From Streptomyces sp. TLI_171 (lineage in GTDB: Bacteria > Actinomycetota > Actinomycetes > Streptomycetales > Streptomycetaceae), in NCBI RefSeq assembly GCF_003610255.1, contig NZ_RAPS01000001.1:124001-188000 (forward strand): a stretch of DNA of 64,000 bases, given 5' to 3'. Position numbers and translations under genes: made by a program. This document shows positions 8,921 to 19,099 of this stretch, piece after piece. Positions within the stretch are counted from its first letter, which is position 1. Each line of letters starts with the position of its first letter. Under the pieces are notes generated by a model. That model saw nothing but the letters and a program-made list of their open reading frames with translations. It did not search any database and was not told where the DNA came from.

Positions 8921-9874
8921 CTACTGCTGGAGGTGCGCCTGCAGCAGGTTCGGGTCGGGCGGGGTGACGCCGAAGGACGCGCTGGTGACGAGGACCCGCT
9001 GGTCGGCGACGGCCACCGAGGTGGGGTTGGCCACTCCGTCCGCCGCGGTCAGCACGATCGAGGCGGCACCGTCGGCGTCGACGTACGCGACCCGGCTGGA
9101 GGCGTTCAGGGCGGCGAGCAGCGCGTCGTCCTTGAAGCTGGTGAAGTCGAAGTCGTCGATGCCGTCCAGCCCGCTGATCCTGGTCTCGACCGGCCCGGAG
9201 CTGCCGTCGGGGCAGATCGGGATGCGCAGCACGGTGCCCTTGTCGGTGTTCGACACCCAGATCGCGGCGTGGTGCTTCTTGATGCCGTTGGCGCCGATGA
9301 AGCCGGCCGGCTCCAGCGCCGGGCCGGACGCCCAGACGCCCGCCTCGCCGGTGCGGGTGTCCACCTGCCAGACCACGCCGCGCCCCGAGTCCGCGGCGTA
9401 CAGCCGGCCCTTGTGCTCGTCCAGGGTGAGGCCGTTGACCAGCGTGTTCGGGATGCTGGCGAGCTGGCTGAGGGTGCCGTCGGGGGTCAGCCGCCAGACG
9501 CCGGCGAACGCGTCTCCGGTGGCGTAGCCGAGGTACAGCGTGCCGTCCTGGGCGCGGGCGATGCCGCTGACCGCCGGGAAGTGGACCACGGGCGCGTCGG
9601 GGTTGCCCGGCGCGGGCAGGGTGGCCAGCACGGTGTACGAGCCGTCCGGCCGGACCCTGGCGACCTGACGGGCCGCCAGGAACGTGACGTCGGCGTCGCC
9701 GTCGGGTTCCAGGGCGATGTTCTCGGCGAGCTGCCCGAGGGCCGGGTCGAAGTGCACCAGGACGTGCGGGTCGGCGAGCGGCGGCGCGACGGCGACGGCG
9801 GGACTGGCGGCGAGCACGGCCACGGCCAGGACGGCGCAGCCGGTGGCCGCGCCGAGGGAGCGGAAGCGGGACAC
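8921..9874 (-). CDS. Secreted ScyD/ScyE-type beta-propeller protein
   Basis: A 317-residue exported protein. GTG 9874 has GGAGGAA about 6 bases upstream and opens a clean signal peptide (SRFRSLGAATGCAVLAVAVL then ASPAVAVA). The mature part shows repeated propeller blades: VSGIARAQDGTLYLGY, VNGLTLDEHKGRLYAADSGRGVVW, GANGIKKHHAAIWVSNTDKGTVL, and LDGIDDFDFTSF. This matches the SMP-30/gluconolactonase-like, ScyD/ScyE-labelled secreted family of actinobacteria, whose function is unknown. The longer in-frame extension upstream has no ribosome site and was not used. It is convergent with the MprF-like operon and divergent from the CYTH/CHAD gene. Confidence 0.88.
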   Translation of the reverse strand: MSRFRSLGAATGCAVLAVAVLAASPAVAVAPPLADPHVLVHFDPALGQLAENIALEPDGDADVTFLAARQVARVRPDGSYTVLATLPAPGNPDAPVVHFPAVSGIARAQDGTLYLGYATGDAFAGVWRLTPDGTLSQLASIPNTLVNGLTLDEHKGRLYAADSGRGVVWQVDTRTGEAGVWASGPALEPAGFIGANGIKKHHAAIWVSNTDKGTVLRIPICPDGSSGPVETRISGLDGIDDFDFTSFKDDALLAALNASSRVAYVDADGAASIVLTAADGVANPTSVAVADQRVLVTSASFGVTPPDPNLLQAHLQQ

Positions 9875-10386
9875 GGGGATTTCCTCCGGGAAGCTGGAAC
9901 GGGGAGCCTCCAGCTGAGCACGGAGAGTGCCGATCCACCCGGCGGCGACAGCCCGGCCCGGCGGGCCCGCCGGGCCGCTGCCGGGCGAGCCGGAGCAGAT
10001 TCGCCGGGACGGTCGGCACCGGGCCGGAGCAACGCGGCGGCCGGCACACCACCTCGCGGCAGCCCCGGCCTGTGCCTCGCACGACCCGCGCCCACCGACG
10101 ACCGGCCACCGTCGACCGCCCGCGCTCCCCCACGCCCGACCTGCCGGCCCCAGCGCCCGCCGGGACTGCCCGCCAGGCGCTCCCCCGCCTCCGACCGGCC
10201 CGTGCGTCCCCACCGTCGACCGCCCGCGCTCCCCCACCCCGACCCGCCGGCCCGAGCGCCCGAGCGGCCACCGCGACTGGCCGCCACGCGCTCGGCCGGC
10301 CGTCGCCCGCGGTTCCCGCGCCGGTTCCTGCCGCCCCGGGCGGATCGCATGTATGGGGTCGCGGGTTCCCGGGCAGCCGCCGGTCC
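9875..10386. other. Long divergent intergenic region
   Basis: These 512 bases separate divergent genes. Frames crossing it have no ribosome sites and disorderly codon use, so I see no gene. It holds an imperfect direct repeat (10107-10160 and 10211-10264) and must contain the promoters of both flanking genes, although no sigma-70-like pair stands out. Confidence 0.5.
10107..10264. repeat. Imperfect direct repeat, about 54 bp, period 104
   Basis: A C-rich segment starting CACCGTCGACCGCCCGCGCT at 10107 recurs at 10211 with few differences over about 54 bases (10107-10160 against 10211-10264). Weaker similarity continues further, for example around GACTG-CCGCCA-GCGCTC. It looks like an old local tandem duplication in non-coding DNA. 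Confidence 0.6.
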
Positions 10387-11973
10387 ATGGGCGTACACGT
10401 GGAGACGGAGCGCAAGTACGAGGGGGCCGCGCTGCCCCGGCGGCTCGACCGGGTGCCCGGGGTGACGGCGACCCGCAGGGCCGGGGCGCAGCACCTCGAC
10501 GCCGCGTACTACGACACCGACGACCTGCGGCTGCTGCGCCGCGGCGTCACCTTGCGCCGGCGTACCGGCGGGCCCGACGCGGGCTGGCACCTCAAGCTGC
10601 CGGAGGGCGGCCCGGACACCCGCCGGGAGGTGCAGGTGCCGCTGGACGCGGCCGGGGACGCCGCGGTCCCGGCCGAACTGCTGCGGCACATTGCGGCGTT
10701 GACCCGCGGCGCCGGGATCCGGAAGGTCGCGCACCTGCGGACCCGCCGCTCGGAGCTGCTGCTGTGCGGCGCCGGCGGGCACACCCTCGCCCGGGTCACC
10801 GAGGACGAGGTGGCCGCGCAGGTCCTCGACGCCGGGCGGATCGCCGGGCCGGACCGCGGCGGCGCAGCCCCGGGCACCGGGCGCGAGGGCGGCGGGACCC
10901 GCACCGAGGTCTGCGCGTGGACCGAGTTCGAGGTCGAGCTGGAGCACGGCGAGCCGCCGCTGCTGGAGCGCCTGGAGGACGCCTTCGCCGAGGCCGACGC
11001 CGTCCGCTCCCGCTGGCCCTCGAAGCTCGCCCGCCTGCTGGGCACCCGGCCGGCGGTCGGGTCGACGGACGGGCGGGCGGCCCGGCGGACAGCCGGTGCG
11101 CTGGTCACCGGCGCGCTCCGGACCGAGTTCGACGAGCTGGTGCGGCTGGACGCGGCCGTGCGGGAGGGCCAGGAGGACGCGGTGCACCGCATGCGGGTCC
11201 GGGCCCGGCGCCTGCGGAGCCTGCTCAAGGCGCACCGGAAGCTGTTCGAGCCCGGGCCCGCCGAGGCGCTCGCGACCGAGCTGCGGTGGCTCGGCCGGCT
11301 CCTGGGCCGCGCCCGCGACCCGGAGGCGCTCGGCGAGGTGCTGGTCGCCGAGCTCGACGCGCTGCCCGCCGAGCTGGACCGCGCCGCCCTGCGCGGGCGG
11401 CTCACCGAACGCTGCGCGCACGCCTACCGGCACGCCTGGCAACAGGTGGTCGCCGAGCTCGACGGCGACCGCTACTTCGCCCTGCTGGACGCCCTCGACG
11501 CCTTCGTCGACGACCCGCCGCTGCGCCGGAGGGCCGGCCGGAAGGCCCGCGGCTACCTGTCGGACGTGCTCCGGCACGAGCAGCGGCGGACGGCGCGGCG
11601 GCTGCGCCGGGCCCTGCGCACCCGCCCGGGGCCGCGACGGGACCGGGCCCTGCACAGCGCGCGGAAGGCCGCCAAGCGGTCCCGCTACGCGGCCGAGCAG
11701 GCGGGGCCGTACCTCCGCGGTCGCGCGGCGAAGCGGACGGCGGCGTTCGCCGCCCGGTCGAAGAAGCTGCAGAAGGCGCTGGGCACGCACCAGGACAGCG
11801 TGGTGGCGCGCCGGGAGCTGGCCGCGGTCGACCGGTGGGCGGTCGGCGACCGCCAGGCCTTCCTCTGCGGCGTGCTGCACGAGCGCCTGGCCGCCACCGC
11901 CGCGGACGTGCAACGCGGACTGCCACGTCTGGGCCGCCGCGCCGGCCGGGGCCGCCTGACCCGCCTGCGCTGA
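10387..11973 (+). CDS. CYTH and CHAD domain protein
   Basis: A 528-residue cytoplasmic protein. The N-terminal CYTH domain opens with the diagnostic VETERKYEG (ExExK pattern, residues 5-13) and has YYDTDDLRLLRRGVTLRRR and WHLKLPEGG, the triphosphate-tunnel signatures. After a short linker, the C-terminal CHAD domain (about residue 235 on) is a histidine- and arginine-rich helical bundle with VHRMRVRARRLRSLLKAHR and LHSARKAAKRSRYAAE. CYTH enzymes bind inorganic triphosphate or related polyphosphates, and CHAD domains bind polyphosphate granules, so a role in polyphosphate metabolism or sensing is likely. The start is chosen because CYTH proteins begin just before the ExExK motif; no strong ribosome site is visible. 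It has no obvious operon partner. Confidence 0.93.
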   Translation: MGVHVETERKYEGAALPRRLDRVPGVTATRRAGAQHLDAAYYDTDDLRLLRRGVTLRRRTGGPDAGWHLKLPEGGPDTRREVQVPLDAAGDAAVPAELLRHIAALTRGAGIRKVAHLRTRRSELLLCGAGGHTLARVTEDEVAAQVLDAGRIAGPDRGGAAPGTGREGGGTRTEVCAWTEFEVELEHGEPPLLERLEDAFAEADAVRSRWPSKLARLLGTRPAVGSTDGRAARRTAGALVTGALRTEFDELVRLDAAVREGQEDAVHRMRVRARRLRSLLKAHRKLFEPGPAEALATELRWLGRLLGRARDPEALGEVLVAELDALPAELDRAALRGRLTERCAHAYRHAWQQVVAELDGDRYFALLDALDAFVDDPPLRRRAGRKARGYLSDVLRHEQRRTARRLRRALRTRPGPRRDRALHSARKAAKRSRYAAEQAGPYLRGRAAKRTAAFAARSKKLQKALGTHQDSVVARRELAAVDRWAVGDRQAFLCGVLHERLAATAADVQRGLPRLGRRAGRGRLTRLR

Positions 11974-12318
11974 CCCCCGCCGCCCCCACGACACTCACCT
12001 CACCGCCCTCCCCTGCCCGCCGGCACGCCCACGGAGCCCGTCGGCCTACCCCGTATGCCCCGTCGGCACCCGGTCATGCCTTCGGTCCTGCCGTCACGCC
12101 CGCCGACGCCCGCCTCACCTGGCCGTGAGATTCGCAGATTCGCTCAACTGTCATCGGGCGAAGGCGACTTGGCGCTTCGCGCAGCAGCTCCGCGGTCGGG
12201 CGGATACTCGCCGCACGCGGAGCTGAGGTAGCCTCGCCCGGGGTCATCCGGCGGTGGCCACGGCAGAAGGATCGGTTGCCCGGCCTGACGGCGGGCGTGC
12301 TGGGAGGCGGAGCGTTCG
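11974..12318. other. Intergenic region upstream of the signalling cluster
   Basis: No gene is visible in these 345 bases. They hold a tandem 8-bp repeat, AGATTCGC at 12128-12135 and 12136-12143, and a short dyad (GCGAAG 12158-12163 with CTTCGC 12175-12180). Either could be a regulator site for the histidine kinase promoter. I could not assign -35/-10 boxes with confidence. Confidence 0.4.
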
Positions 12319-15300
12319 ATGGCTGGCTCGAGGACGTCGCGGGACCTGCACCCGGGTGCGGAGGCCGATCGGGCGGAGATCGGCGAGACCGAACTGCGGC
12401 TGCTGCTCGCGGGTCTCACCGCGGTGCGCGACGGTGACTTCAGCACCGAGTTGGCAGGTGACGCGGACGGGCTGCTGGGCGAGATCGCCACCGTGTTCAA
12501 CGGCATGGTGGACCAGCTGTCGCGTTTCACGTCCGAAGTCACCCGGGTCGCCCGCGAGGTGGGCACGGAGGGGCAGTTGGGCGGCCAGGCCGTGGTGCCC
12601 GGGGTGTCCGGCTCCTGGGAGGACCTGACCGACTCGGTCAACGCGATGGCGGGCAACCTCACCACCCAGGTGCGCGACATCGCCCAGGTGGCGACCGCGG
12701 TGGCGAAGGGCGACCTGTCGCAGAAGATCACCGTCGATGCCCGGGGCGAGATCCTGGAGCTGAAGAACACCGTCAACACCATGGTGGACCAGCTGAGTTC
12801 GTTCGCCGGCGAGGTCACCCGAGTGGCCCGCGAGGTCGGCACCGAGGGCATCCTCGGCGGCCAGGCGGACGTGAAGGGCGTGTCCGGCACCTGGCGCGAC
12901 CTGACCGACTCGGTGAACTCGATGGCGGGCAATCTGACCGGCCAGGTCCGCGCGATCGCCCAGGTGGCCACCGCGGTGGCCGACGGCGACCTGTCGCAGA
13001 AGATCACCGTCACGGCCCGCGGTGAGATCCTGGAGCTGAAGAACACCATCAACACCATGGTGGACCAGCTGAGTTCGTTCGCCGGCGAGGTCACCCGGGT
13101 GGCCCGCGAGGTCGGCACCGAGGGCCGCCTGGGCGGCCAGGCCGACGTGCGCGACGTGTCGGGGACGTGGCGCGACCTGACCGAGTCGGTCAACGTGATG
13201 GCGGACAACCTGACCGCGCAGGTCCGCGCGATCGCCCAGGTCACCACGGCCGTCGCCAAGGGCGACCTGACGCAGAAGATCAGGGTGGACGCGCGCGGCG
13301 AGATCCTGGAGCTGAAGGAGACCATCAACACGATGGTCGACCAGCTGTCGGCGTTCGCCGACGAGGTGACCCGGGTGGCCCGCGAGGTCGGCACCGCCGG
13401 CAACCTGGGCGGCCAGGCGACCGTCCGGGGCGTGTCCGGCACCTGGAAGGACCTCACCGACAACGTCAACGTGATGGCGTCCAACCTGACCGGCCAGGTC
13501 CGCTCGATCGCGCAGGTGGCCACCGCGGTCGCCCGCGGCGACCTCAGCCAGAAGATCACCGTCGAGGCGGAGGGCGAGGTCGCCGCCCTGGCCGGGGTGA
13601 TCAACACGATGGTCGACACGCTGTCGGCGTTCGCCGACGAGGTGACCCGGGTGGCCCGCGAGGTCGGCACCGAGGGCATCCTCGGCGGCCAGGCCCGGGT
13701 GCCGAACGTGGCGGGCACCTGGAAGGACCTCACCGACAACGTCAACTTCATGGCGCACAACCTGACCTCGCAGGTCCGCAACATCGCGCAGGTGACCACC
13801 GCGGTCGCCAACGGCGACCTCACCCGCAAGATCGACGTGGACGCCCGCGGCGAGATCCTGGAGCTCAAGACCACCATCAACACCATGGTGGACCAGCTGA
13901 GTTCGTTCGCCGCGGAGGTCACCCGAGTGGCCCGCGAGGTCGGCAGCGAGGGGCGGCTCGGCGGCCAGGCCGAGGTGGAGGGCGTCTCCGGCACCTGGAA
14001 GCGGCTGACCGAGAACGTCAACGAGCTCGCCGGGAACCTGACCCGACAGGTCCGGGCGATCGCCGAGGTGACCAGCGCGGTCGCCGCGGGCGACCTGACC
14101 CGCTCGATCACGGTCGACGCGTCCGGCGAGGTCGCCGACCTGAAGGACAACATCAACGCCATGGTCGGCTCGCTGCGCGAGACCACCCGGGCCAACGAGG
14201 AGCAGGACTGGCTCAAGACCAACCTGGCCCGCTTCTCCGGCCTGCTGCAGGGTCAGCGCGACCTCGCCGTGGTCGCCGAGTCGATCATGGACGAGCTGAC
14301 CCCGCTGGTGGGCGCCCAGGTCGGCGCCTTCTACCTGGCCGAGGAGACCGACGGCGGAACCGTGCTCCGGCTGATCGGCTCGTACGCGTTCCCGGACGGC
14401 GGGCGGCCGACCCGGTTCCGGCTGGGCGAGTCGTTCGTCGGGCAGGCGGCCCGCAGCCGCCGCACCATCGCGGTCGACACCCTGCCGGGCGGCTACCTGG
14501 CGGCGGCCTCGGGGCTCGGCCGGACCGAGGAGCTGTCGCTGCTGGTCGTGCCGATCGTGGTCGAGGACCTGGTGCTCGGCGTGATCGAGCTGGCCTCCGT
14601 TCGGCCCTACACGGCCGCGCACCGGGCGTTCCTGGACCAGCTGATGGAGACCATCGGCGTCAACCTCAACACCATCGTCGCCAATGCCCGGACGGACGAG
14701 CTGCTCGGCGAGTCCCAGCGGCTGACCGCCGAACTGCAGGCCCGCTCGCAGGAGTTGCAGGCCCGGCAGGAGGAGCTCCAGGCGTCCAACCTGGAGCTGG
14801 AGGACAAGGCCGCGCTGCTGGCCGCGCAGAACCGCGACATCGAGACCAAGAACCTGGAGATCGAGCAGGCCCGTCAGGAGCTGGAGGACCGGGCGCACCA
14901 GCTCTCGCTGGCCTCCAAGTACAAGTCGGAGTTCCTGGCCAACATGAGCCACGAACTGCGCACCCCGCTGAACAGCCTGCTCATCCTGGCGCAGCTGCTG
15001 GCCCAGAACCCGACCAGGAACCTGTCGGCGAAGCAGGTCGAGTACGCCGGCATCATCCACTCCGCCGGCTCGGACCTGCTGCAGCTGATCAACGACATCC
15101 TCGACCTGTCCAAGGTCGAGGCGGGGAAGATGGACCTCAACCCCGAGGCGGTGCCGCTGCAGAGCCTGCTGGAGTACGCCGAGGCCACCTTCAGGCCGCT
15201 GACCAGCCAGAAGAACCTGACGTTCACCGTCCGCACCGCGGCCGACGTGCCCGCCGAGCTGGTCACCGACGACTACCGGCTGCGCCAGGTGCTGCGGAAC

Positions 15301-16599
15301 CTGCTCTCCAACGCGGTGAAGTTCACCGAGCGCGGCCAGGTCGAGCTGCGGATCGAGCTCGCGCAGGACGCGCAGCTCCCGGAGGGCGTCCACCGCGGCG
15401 GCCCGGTGCTGGCCTTCCAGGTCTCCGACACCGGCATCGGCATCGCGCCGCAGCACCTGGAGAGCGTCTTCGGCGCGTTCCAGCAGGCCGACGGCACCAC
15501 CAGCCGCAAGTACGGCGGCACCGGGCTGGGCCTGTCGATCAGCCGCGAGATCGCCTACCTGCTCGGCGGCGCGATCACCGCGGACAGCGTGCTGGGCAGC
15601 GGCAGCACCTTCACCCTGTTCCTGCCGGTCGCCCGACCGGAGTACCTGGCGCTGGACGCGGGCCCGGGCGCGGGCCCGGCGCACGAGCAGCGGCCGCCGA
15701 CGGTCGAACTTCCGCACCAGGCCGGCGAGGAGAACTCCGCGCCGCTCCAGCCGCGCCGGCTGCTGGTGGTGGAGGAGCGGCAGGGCGGCCTGCTGTCGCT
15801 GGTCGCCGAGAACGCCACCGCCGAGCTGGCCGGGCTGCCGGGGCACGGGGAGGTCCGGCGGCGGGTCGAGGTCGTCACGGCGGTCGGCACGGCGGAGGCC
15901 GCGACCGTGCTGGCCTCGAACCCGGCCCACTGCGTGGTGCTCGACCTGGACCTGCGCGACGGCGCCGCGCCGGCGCTGCTGCGGGACATGGGCCGCGACC
16001 CCGCCCTGCAGGCCGTCCCGGTGCTGGTGCACAGCAACCGCGGGACGCCGGGCGACACCGAGGAGCTGTACCGCGACGGCGGCCGGCCGCTGGAGGTGAT
16101 CTCCAGCCTCGACGAGCTGCGCGAGCGCATCGCGCTCCACATGAGCGCCGACCGGCCCGGTGACGTGCCGCCGGCCCGCGGGAGCGCCCCGGACGGCTCC
16201 TGGGACGCCGGCGTGGACTCGGCGCTGAACGGCTGCCTGGTGCTGGTCGTCGACGACGACGACCGCAACCTGTACGCGATCACCGGGATCCTCGAGCTGC
16301 ACGGCATGCGGGTGCTCCAGGCCGAGAACGGCCGCGCGGCGCTGGAGACGCTCGCCGCCAACCCGGACGTCGACGTCATCCTGATGGACGTGATGATGCC
16401 CGAGATGGACGGCTACACCGCGACCGCGGCGATCCGGGCCATGCCGGAGCACGCCGCGCTGCCGATCATCGCGGTCACCGCCAAGGCCATGGTCGGCGAC
16501 CGGGAGAAGAGCCTCGGCTCCGGTGCCAGCGACTACGTCACCAAGCCGGTCGACGCGGGTGAGCTCATCAGCCGCATCAAGGCCCAGCTCGCCCGATAG
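12319..16599 (+). CDS. Multi-HAMP hybrid sensor histidine kinase with GAF and receiver domains
   Basis: A 1426-residue cytoplasmic hybrid kinase; GGAG lies 6 bases before the ATG. There is no signal peptide or membrane span. Residues about 45-620 are seven tandem HAMP units with an exact 92-residue period ([28 protein letters not shown] and so on). Then come a GAF domain (about 650-790), a coiled coil (about 795-865), HisKA with His878 in NMSHELRTP, HATPase with [13 protein letters not shown] and GGTGLGLSI, a degenerate receiver (about 1150-1270), and a full C-terminal receiver with Asp1357 ([12 protein letters not shown]) and Lys1409. Poly-HAMP soluble kinases of this type act in osmotic or redox signalling in other organisms. 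The ANTAR/SpoIIE protein is next, 48 bases downstream. Confidence 0.94.
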   Translation: MAGSRTSRDLHPGAEADRAEIGETELRLLLAGLTAVRDGDFSTELAGDADGLLGEIATVFNGMVDQLSRFTSEVTRVAREVGTEGQLGGQAVVPGVSGSWEDLTDSVNAMAGNLTTQVRDIAQVATAVAKGDLSQKITVDARGEILELKNTVNTMVDQLSSFAGEVTRVAREVGTEGILGGQADVKGVSGTWRDLTDSVNSMAGNLTGQVRAIAQVATAVADGDLSQKITVTARGEILELKNTINTMVDQLSSFAGEVTRVAREVGTEGRLGGQADVRDVSGTWRDLTESVNVMADNLTAQVRAIAQVTTAVAKGDLTQKIRVDARGEILELKETINTMVDQLSAFADEVTRVAREVGTAGNLGGQATVRGVSGTWKDLTDNVNVMASNLTGQVRSIAQVATAVARGDLSQKITVEAEGEVAALAGVINTMVDTLSAFADEVTRVAREVGTEGILGGQARVPNVAGTWKDLTDNVNFMAHNLTSQVRNIAQVTTAVANGDLTRKIDVDARGEILELKTTINTMVDQLSSFAAEVTRVAREVGSEGRLGGQAEVEGVSGTWKRLTENVNELAGNLTRQVRAIAEVTSAVAAGDLTRSITVDASGEVADLKDNINAMVGSLRETTRANEEQDWLKTNLARFSGLLQGQRDLAVVAESIMDELTPLVGAQVGAFYLAEETDGGTVLRLIGSYAFPDGGRPTRFRLGESFVGQAARSRRTIAVDTLPGGYLAAASGLGRTEELSLLVVPIVVEDLVLGVIELASVRPYTAAHRAFLDQLMETIGVNLNTIVANARTDELLGESQRLTAELQARSQELQARQEELQASNLELEDKAALLAAQNRDIETKNLEIEQARQELEDRAHQLSLASKYKSEFLANMSHELRTPLNSLLILAQLLAQNPTRNLSAKQVEYAGIIHSAGSDLLQLINDILDLSKVEAGKMDLNPEAVPLQSLLEYAEATFRPLTSQKNLTFTVRTAADVPAELVTDDYRLRQVLRNLLSNAVKFTERGQVELRIELAQDAQLPEGVHRGGPVLAFQVSDTGIGIAPQHLESVFGAFQQADGTTSRKYGGTGLGLSISREIAYLLGGAITADSVLGSGSTFTLFLPVARPEYLALDAGPGAGPAHEQRPPTVELPHQAGEENSAPLQPRRLLVVEERQGGLLSLVAENATAELAGLPGHGEVRRRVEVVTAVGTAEAATVLASNPAHCVVLDLDLRDGAAPALLRDMGRDPALQAVPVLVHSNRGTPGDTEELYRDGGRPLEVISSLDELRERIALHMSADRPGDVPPARGSAPDGSWDAGVDSALNGCLVLVVDDDDRNLYAITGILELHGMRVLQAENGRAALETLAANPDVDVILMDVMMPEMDGYTATAAIRAMPEHAALPIIAVTAKAMVGDREKSLGSGASDYVTKPVDAGELISRIKAQLAR
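12505..14160 (+). repeat. Six consecutive 276-bp coding repeats (HAMP units)
   Basis: Equivalent ATG-GT(G/C) codons recur at 12505, 12781, 13057, 13333, 13609, 13885 and 14161, an exact 276-base spacing with no indels. Long stretches are nearly identical between units, for example around 12779, 13055 and 13883. This suggests recent duplication or gene conversion between HAMP units. Confidence 0.9.
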
Positions 16600-16647
16600 C
16601 CGCCCGTCGGCCCTCGGCCGCCCAGCAGAACCACAGGAGTCCACGTC

Positions 16648-19083
16648 GTGCAGCACTCCCGGGAGCAGTTCCCCGACGGCGCAGCGCCGCCCGCTCCGGA
16701 CCGCGCCGGTCTGGTCGGGGCCCAGCGCCGCGCCGAGGTCGGGCCGTCGGCGCCGCCGGCCACCGCGGAGCGGGGCGCCGTCGGCCGGCTCGCCGACACG
16801 GTGGCGCAGCTGCGCCGGCAGCTCGACGAGGCGCAGGCGCACGCCGCGGGCCGGTCGGTGGTGGAGATGGCGGTCGGCATCCTGGTGGAGCGGCTGCGCT
16901 GCGGGCCCACCGAGGCCGCCAAGCAGCTCCAGGTGCTGGCCGAGCAGGCCGGCAGCACGCCGTTGGAGCTGGCGGCCGACCTGGTCAACCGGGCCGCCGC
17001 GGACAAGATCTCCGAGGCCGCGCACGAGTTCGTCGCGCGGGCGGCGCAGCCGGTGTCCTCCGAGGTCGGGGTGCGGCTGCGCAACACCGAGGCCGACGCG
17101 CTGAGCGGCGGGGACGCGGGCGCGGCGGCCCGGGCGATGCTGGAGCACGCGCTGCGGCCGCTCGGCGCGGTCGCCGTGGCGATCTGGGCGGCGCACCCGG
17201 ACCTGTCGTTGTCGCTGGCGGGCAGCGCGGGCTTCGCCGACGCGGAGGCGCGGCGCTGGCGGCACGTGCCGCCGGGGGTGGTCACGGTGGCCCGCCGGGC
17301 GCTGGACGAGCGCGCGCCGGTGGCGTACCGGACGCTCGCGGACGGCGCCGTGCCGACGGTCGGCGGGCACGAGGCGGGCGGGGGCCGGCTGGCGGTTCCC
17401 GCGGGTGTCGGCGGCCGGTTGATCGGCGTGCTGGAGGTCTGCTGGCGCGACGAGCTGCCCGAGCAGTCCCAGTCGCTGCAGCGCCAGTTCGAGGCGCTGG
17501 CCGAGCTGTGCGCCACCACCTTGGAGAGCTGGGACGCGGACACCGCGGTGGAGGGCCCGGTGGGCGGGCCGTTCAACGAGCTGGCCGAGCTCGTCGACGG
17601 GGTCCTCGATCCCTGCATGATCCTGGATCCCGTGGACGGGTTCCCGCCGCGCTTCGTGATCCGCCACGCCAATCCGGCGTTCGTGGACTTCGCGGGGCGT
17701 CCCACCAGCGCGATCGTCGGCGCCGGCCTGCTGGAGGCGTACCCGCTGGCGGCGCAGGGCGGGAACCTGCTGGAGGCGGTGGAGAACGTCCACGCCACCG
17801 GCGCCCCGTTCAAGGACCCGCGGATGCGGCTGACGGCGCTGGTCGACGGGGTGCCGCTGAGCACCGACGCGTACGTGTCGATCAACCGGCACCGCAACCA
17901 CGTCATCGTGCTGTGGCGGCTGGCCGAGAGCACGTCGCAGATCGCCCGGCTGCTCCACCACGCCCAGCGGCTCGGCCGGATCGGCGGTTTCGAGGAGGAC
18001 CTGGACTCCCGTCAGGTGGTGTGGAACGACACGCTGTTCGAACTGCACGGCCTGTCCCCCACCGCGCAGCCGGTTCCGCTGGACCGGTTGTCCGACCACG
18101 CCCATCCCGACGACCGGGAGGCCGTCCAGCGTTTCCTGCGCACCCTGCTGCACCACCGGCGTCCGGCGTCCACGGCCTTCCGCCTGCAGCGGGCGGACGG
18201 GGTGACGCGGCACATCCGGGTGGTCGCCGAGCCGGTCCACGACCGCCTGGACCGGCTCGGCACCGTCCGCGGCGCGTACCAGGACATCTCGGCGCAGCAC
18301 TGGACCGAGGTCGCCCTCGCGGCCACCCGGGACCAGTTGGCGCAGACCGAGCAGCAGGTCGCCGAGCGGCACCGGCTGGTCCGCCAGTTGCAGCACGCCA
18401 TCATGCCGCCCAGCGCGGGCCCGCGGACCTTGCACAACCTGGACGTCGCGGTGCGCTACCGGCCCGCGGAGAAGGACCACCTGGTGGGCGGGGACTGGTA
18501 CGACGCGCTGCCGCTGCCCTCCGGGCAGGTGCTGGTGTGCGTCGGCGACGTCGCCGGTCACGGCATCGAGGCCGCGACCGGGATGGTCGCCCTGCGCAAC
18601 GCGCTGCGCGGGCTCGCCGCCACCGGGGCGGGCCCCGCCCAACTGCTGGCCTGGTTGAACAGTGTGACGCACCATCTGACCGACAACGTGACGGCCACGG
18701 CGGTCTGCGGCCTGTACGACCCGGACCGCCGCCACCTGCGCTGGGCCCGGGCCGGTCACCTCCCGCCGGTGCTGCTGCGCGGCGGGGACGCGGAGTGCCT
18801 GCCGCAGGCCGACGGCATCCTGCTGGGGGTGCTCGACCAGGCCGACTACGAGGAGCGGGAGATCGCCCTGGAGCCGGGCGACCGGATCGTGATGTACACC
18901 GACGGGCTGATCGAGCGCCGCGACCAGGGGCTCCACGCCTCCCTCGCGGACCTGGTGGCGCTCTCCCGGTCCGCCTCCCGGCAGGGCGTGGTCGCGCTGG
19001 ACGCGCACCTGGACCACCTGCTGCGTTTCAGCGGCGCCGACACCGACGACGACACCTGTCTGGTGGGCATGGAGGTCCGCTGA
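16648..19083 (+). CDS. ANTAR-GAF-PAS-SpoIIE (PP2C) phosphatase
   Basis: An 811-residue cytoplasmic regulator. AGGAG lies 7 bases before GTG 16648. Domains in order: an ANTAR-like RNA-binding helix bundle (RSVVEMAVGILVERLRCGPT, about residues 65-125), a GAF domain (about 155-295), two PAS/PAC domains (about 305-430 and 440-555, with HPDDREAVQRFL), and a C-terminal SpoIIE-type PP2C phosphatase (about 585-811). Metal-ligand motifs are intact: GGDWYDALPL, GDVAGHGIEAA, YTDGLIERR and DDDTCL. Such proteins dephosphorylate anti-anti-sigma factors in partner-switching control. The link with a hybrid histidine kinase upstream and a c-di-GMP protein downstream suggests one stress or development pathway. 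The substrate anti-anti-sigma factor is not in the window. Confidence 0.93.
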   Translation: MQHSREQFPDGAAPPAPDRAGLVGAQRRAEVGPSAPPATAERGAVGRLADTVAQLRRQLDEAQAHAAGRSVVEMAVGILVERLRCGPTEAAKQLQVLAEQAGSTPLELAADLVNRAAADKISEAAHEFVARAAQPVSSEVGVRLRNTEADALSGGDAGAAARAMLEHALRPLGAVAVAIWAAHPDLSLSLAGSAGFADAEARRWRHVPPGVVTVARRALDERAPVAYRTLADGAVPTVGGHEAGGGRLAVPAGVGGRLIGVLEVCWRDELPEQSQSLQRQFEALAELCATTLESWDADTAVEGPVGGPFNELAELVDGVLDPCMILDPVDGFPPRFVIRHANPAFVDFAGRPTSAIVGAGLLEAYPLAAQGGNLLEAVENVHATGAPFKDPRMRLTALVDGVPLSTDAYVSINRHRNHVIVLWRLAESTSQIARLLHHAQRLGRIGGFEEDLDSRQVVWNDTLFELHGLSPTAQPVPLDRLSDHAHPDDREAVQRFLRTLLHHRRPASTAFRLQRADGVTRHIRVVAEPVHDRLDRLGTVRGAYQDISAQHWTEVALAATRDQLAQTEQQVAERHRLVRQLQHAIMPPSAGPRTLHNLDVAVRYRPAEKDHLVGGDWYDALPLPSGQVLVCVGDVAGHGIEAATGMVALRNALRGLAATGAGPAQLLAWLNSVTHHLTDNVTATAVCGLYDPDRRHLRWARAGHLPPVLLRGGDAECLPQADGILLGVLDQADYEEREIALEPGDRIVMYTDGLIERRDQGLHASLADLVALSRSASRQGVVALDAHLDHLLRFSGADTDDDTCLVGMEVR

Positions 19084-19099
19084 CCGCCGCTGCTGCGCG

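Noticed and set aside
8921..10237. Longer 438-residue form of the beta-propeller protein
   Set aside because: The extension has no ribosome site and no coding-like codon use, whereas GTG 9874 has a strong Shine-Dalgarno sequence and starts a clean signal peptide.
12505..14160. Tandem DNA repeat as a mobile or CRISPR-like array
   Set aside because: The repeats are in frame and encode HAMP domains; there are no spacers, and the unit is 92 codons.
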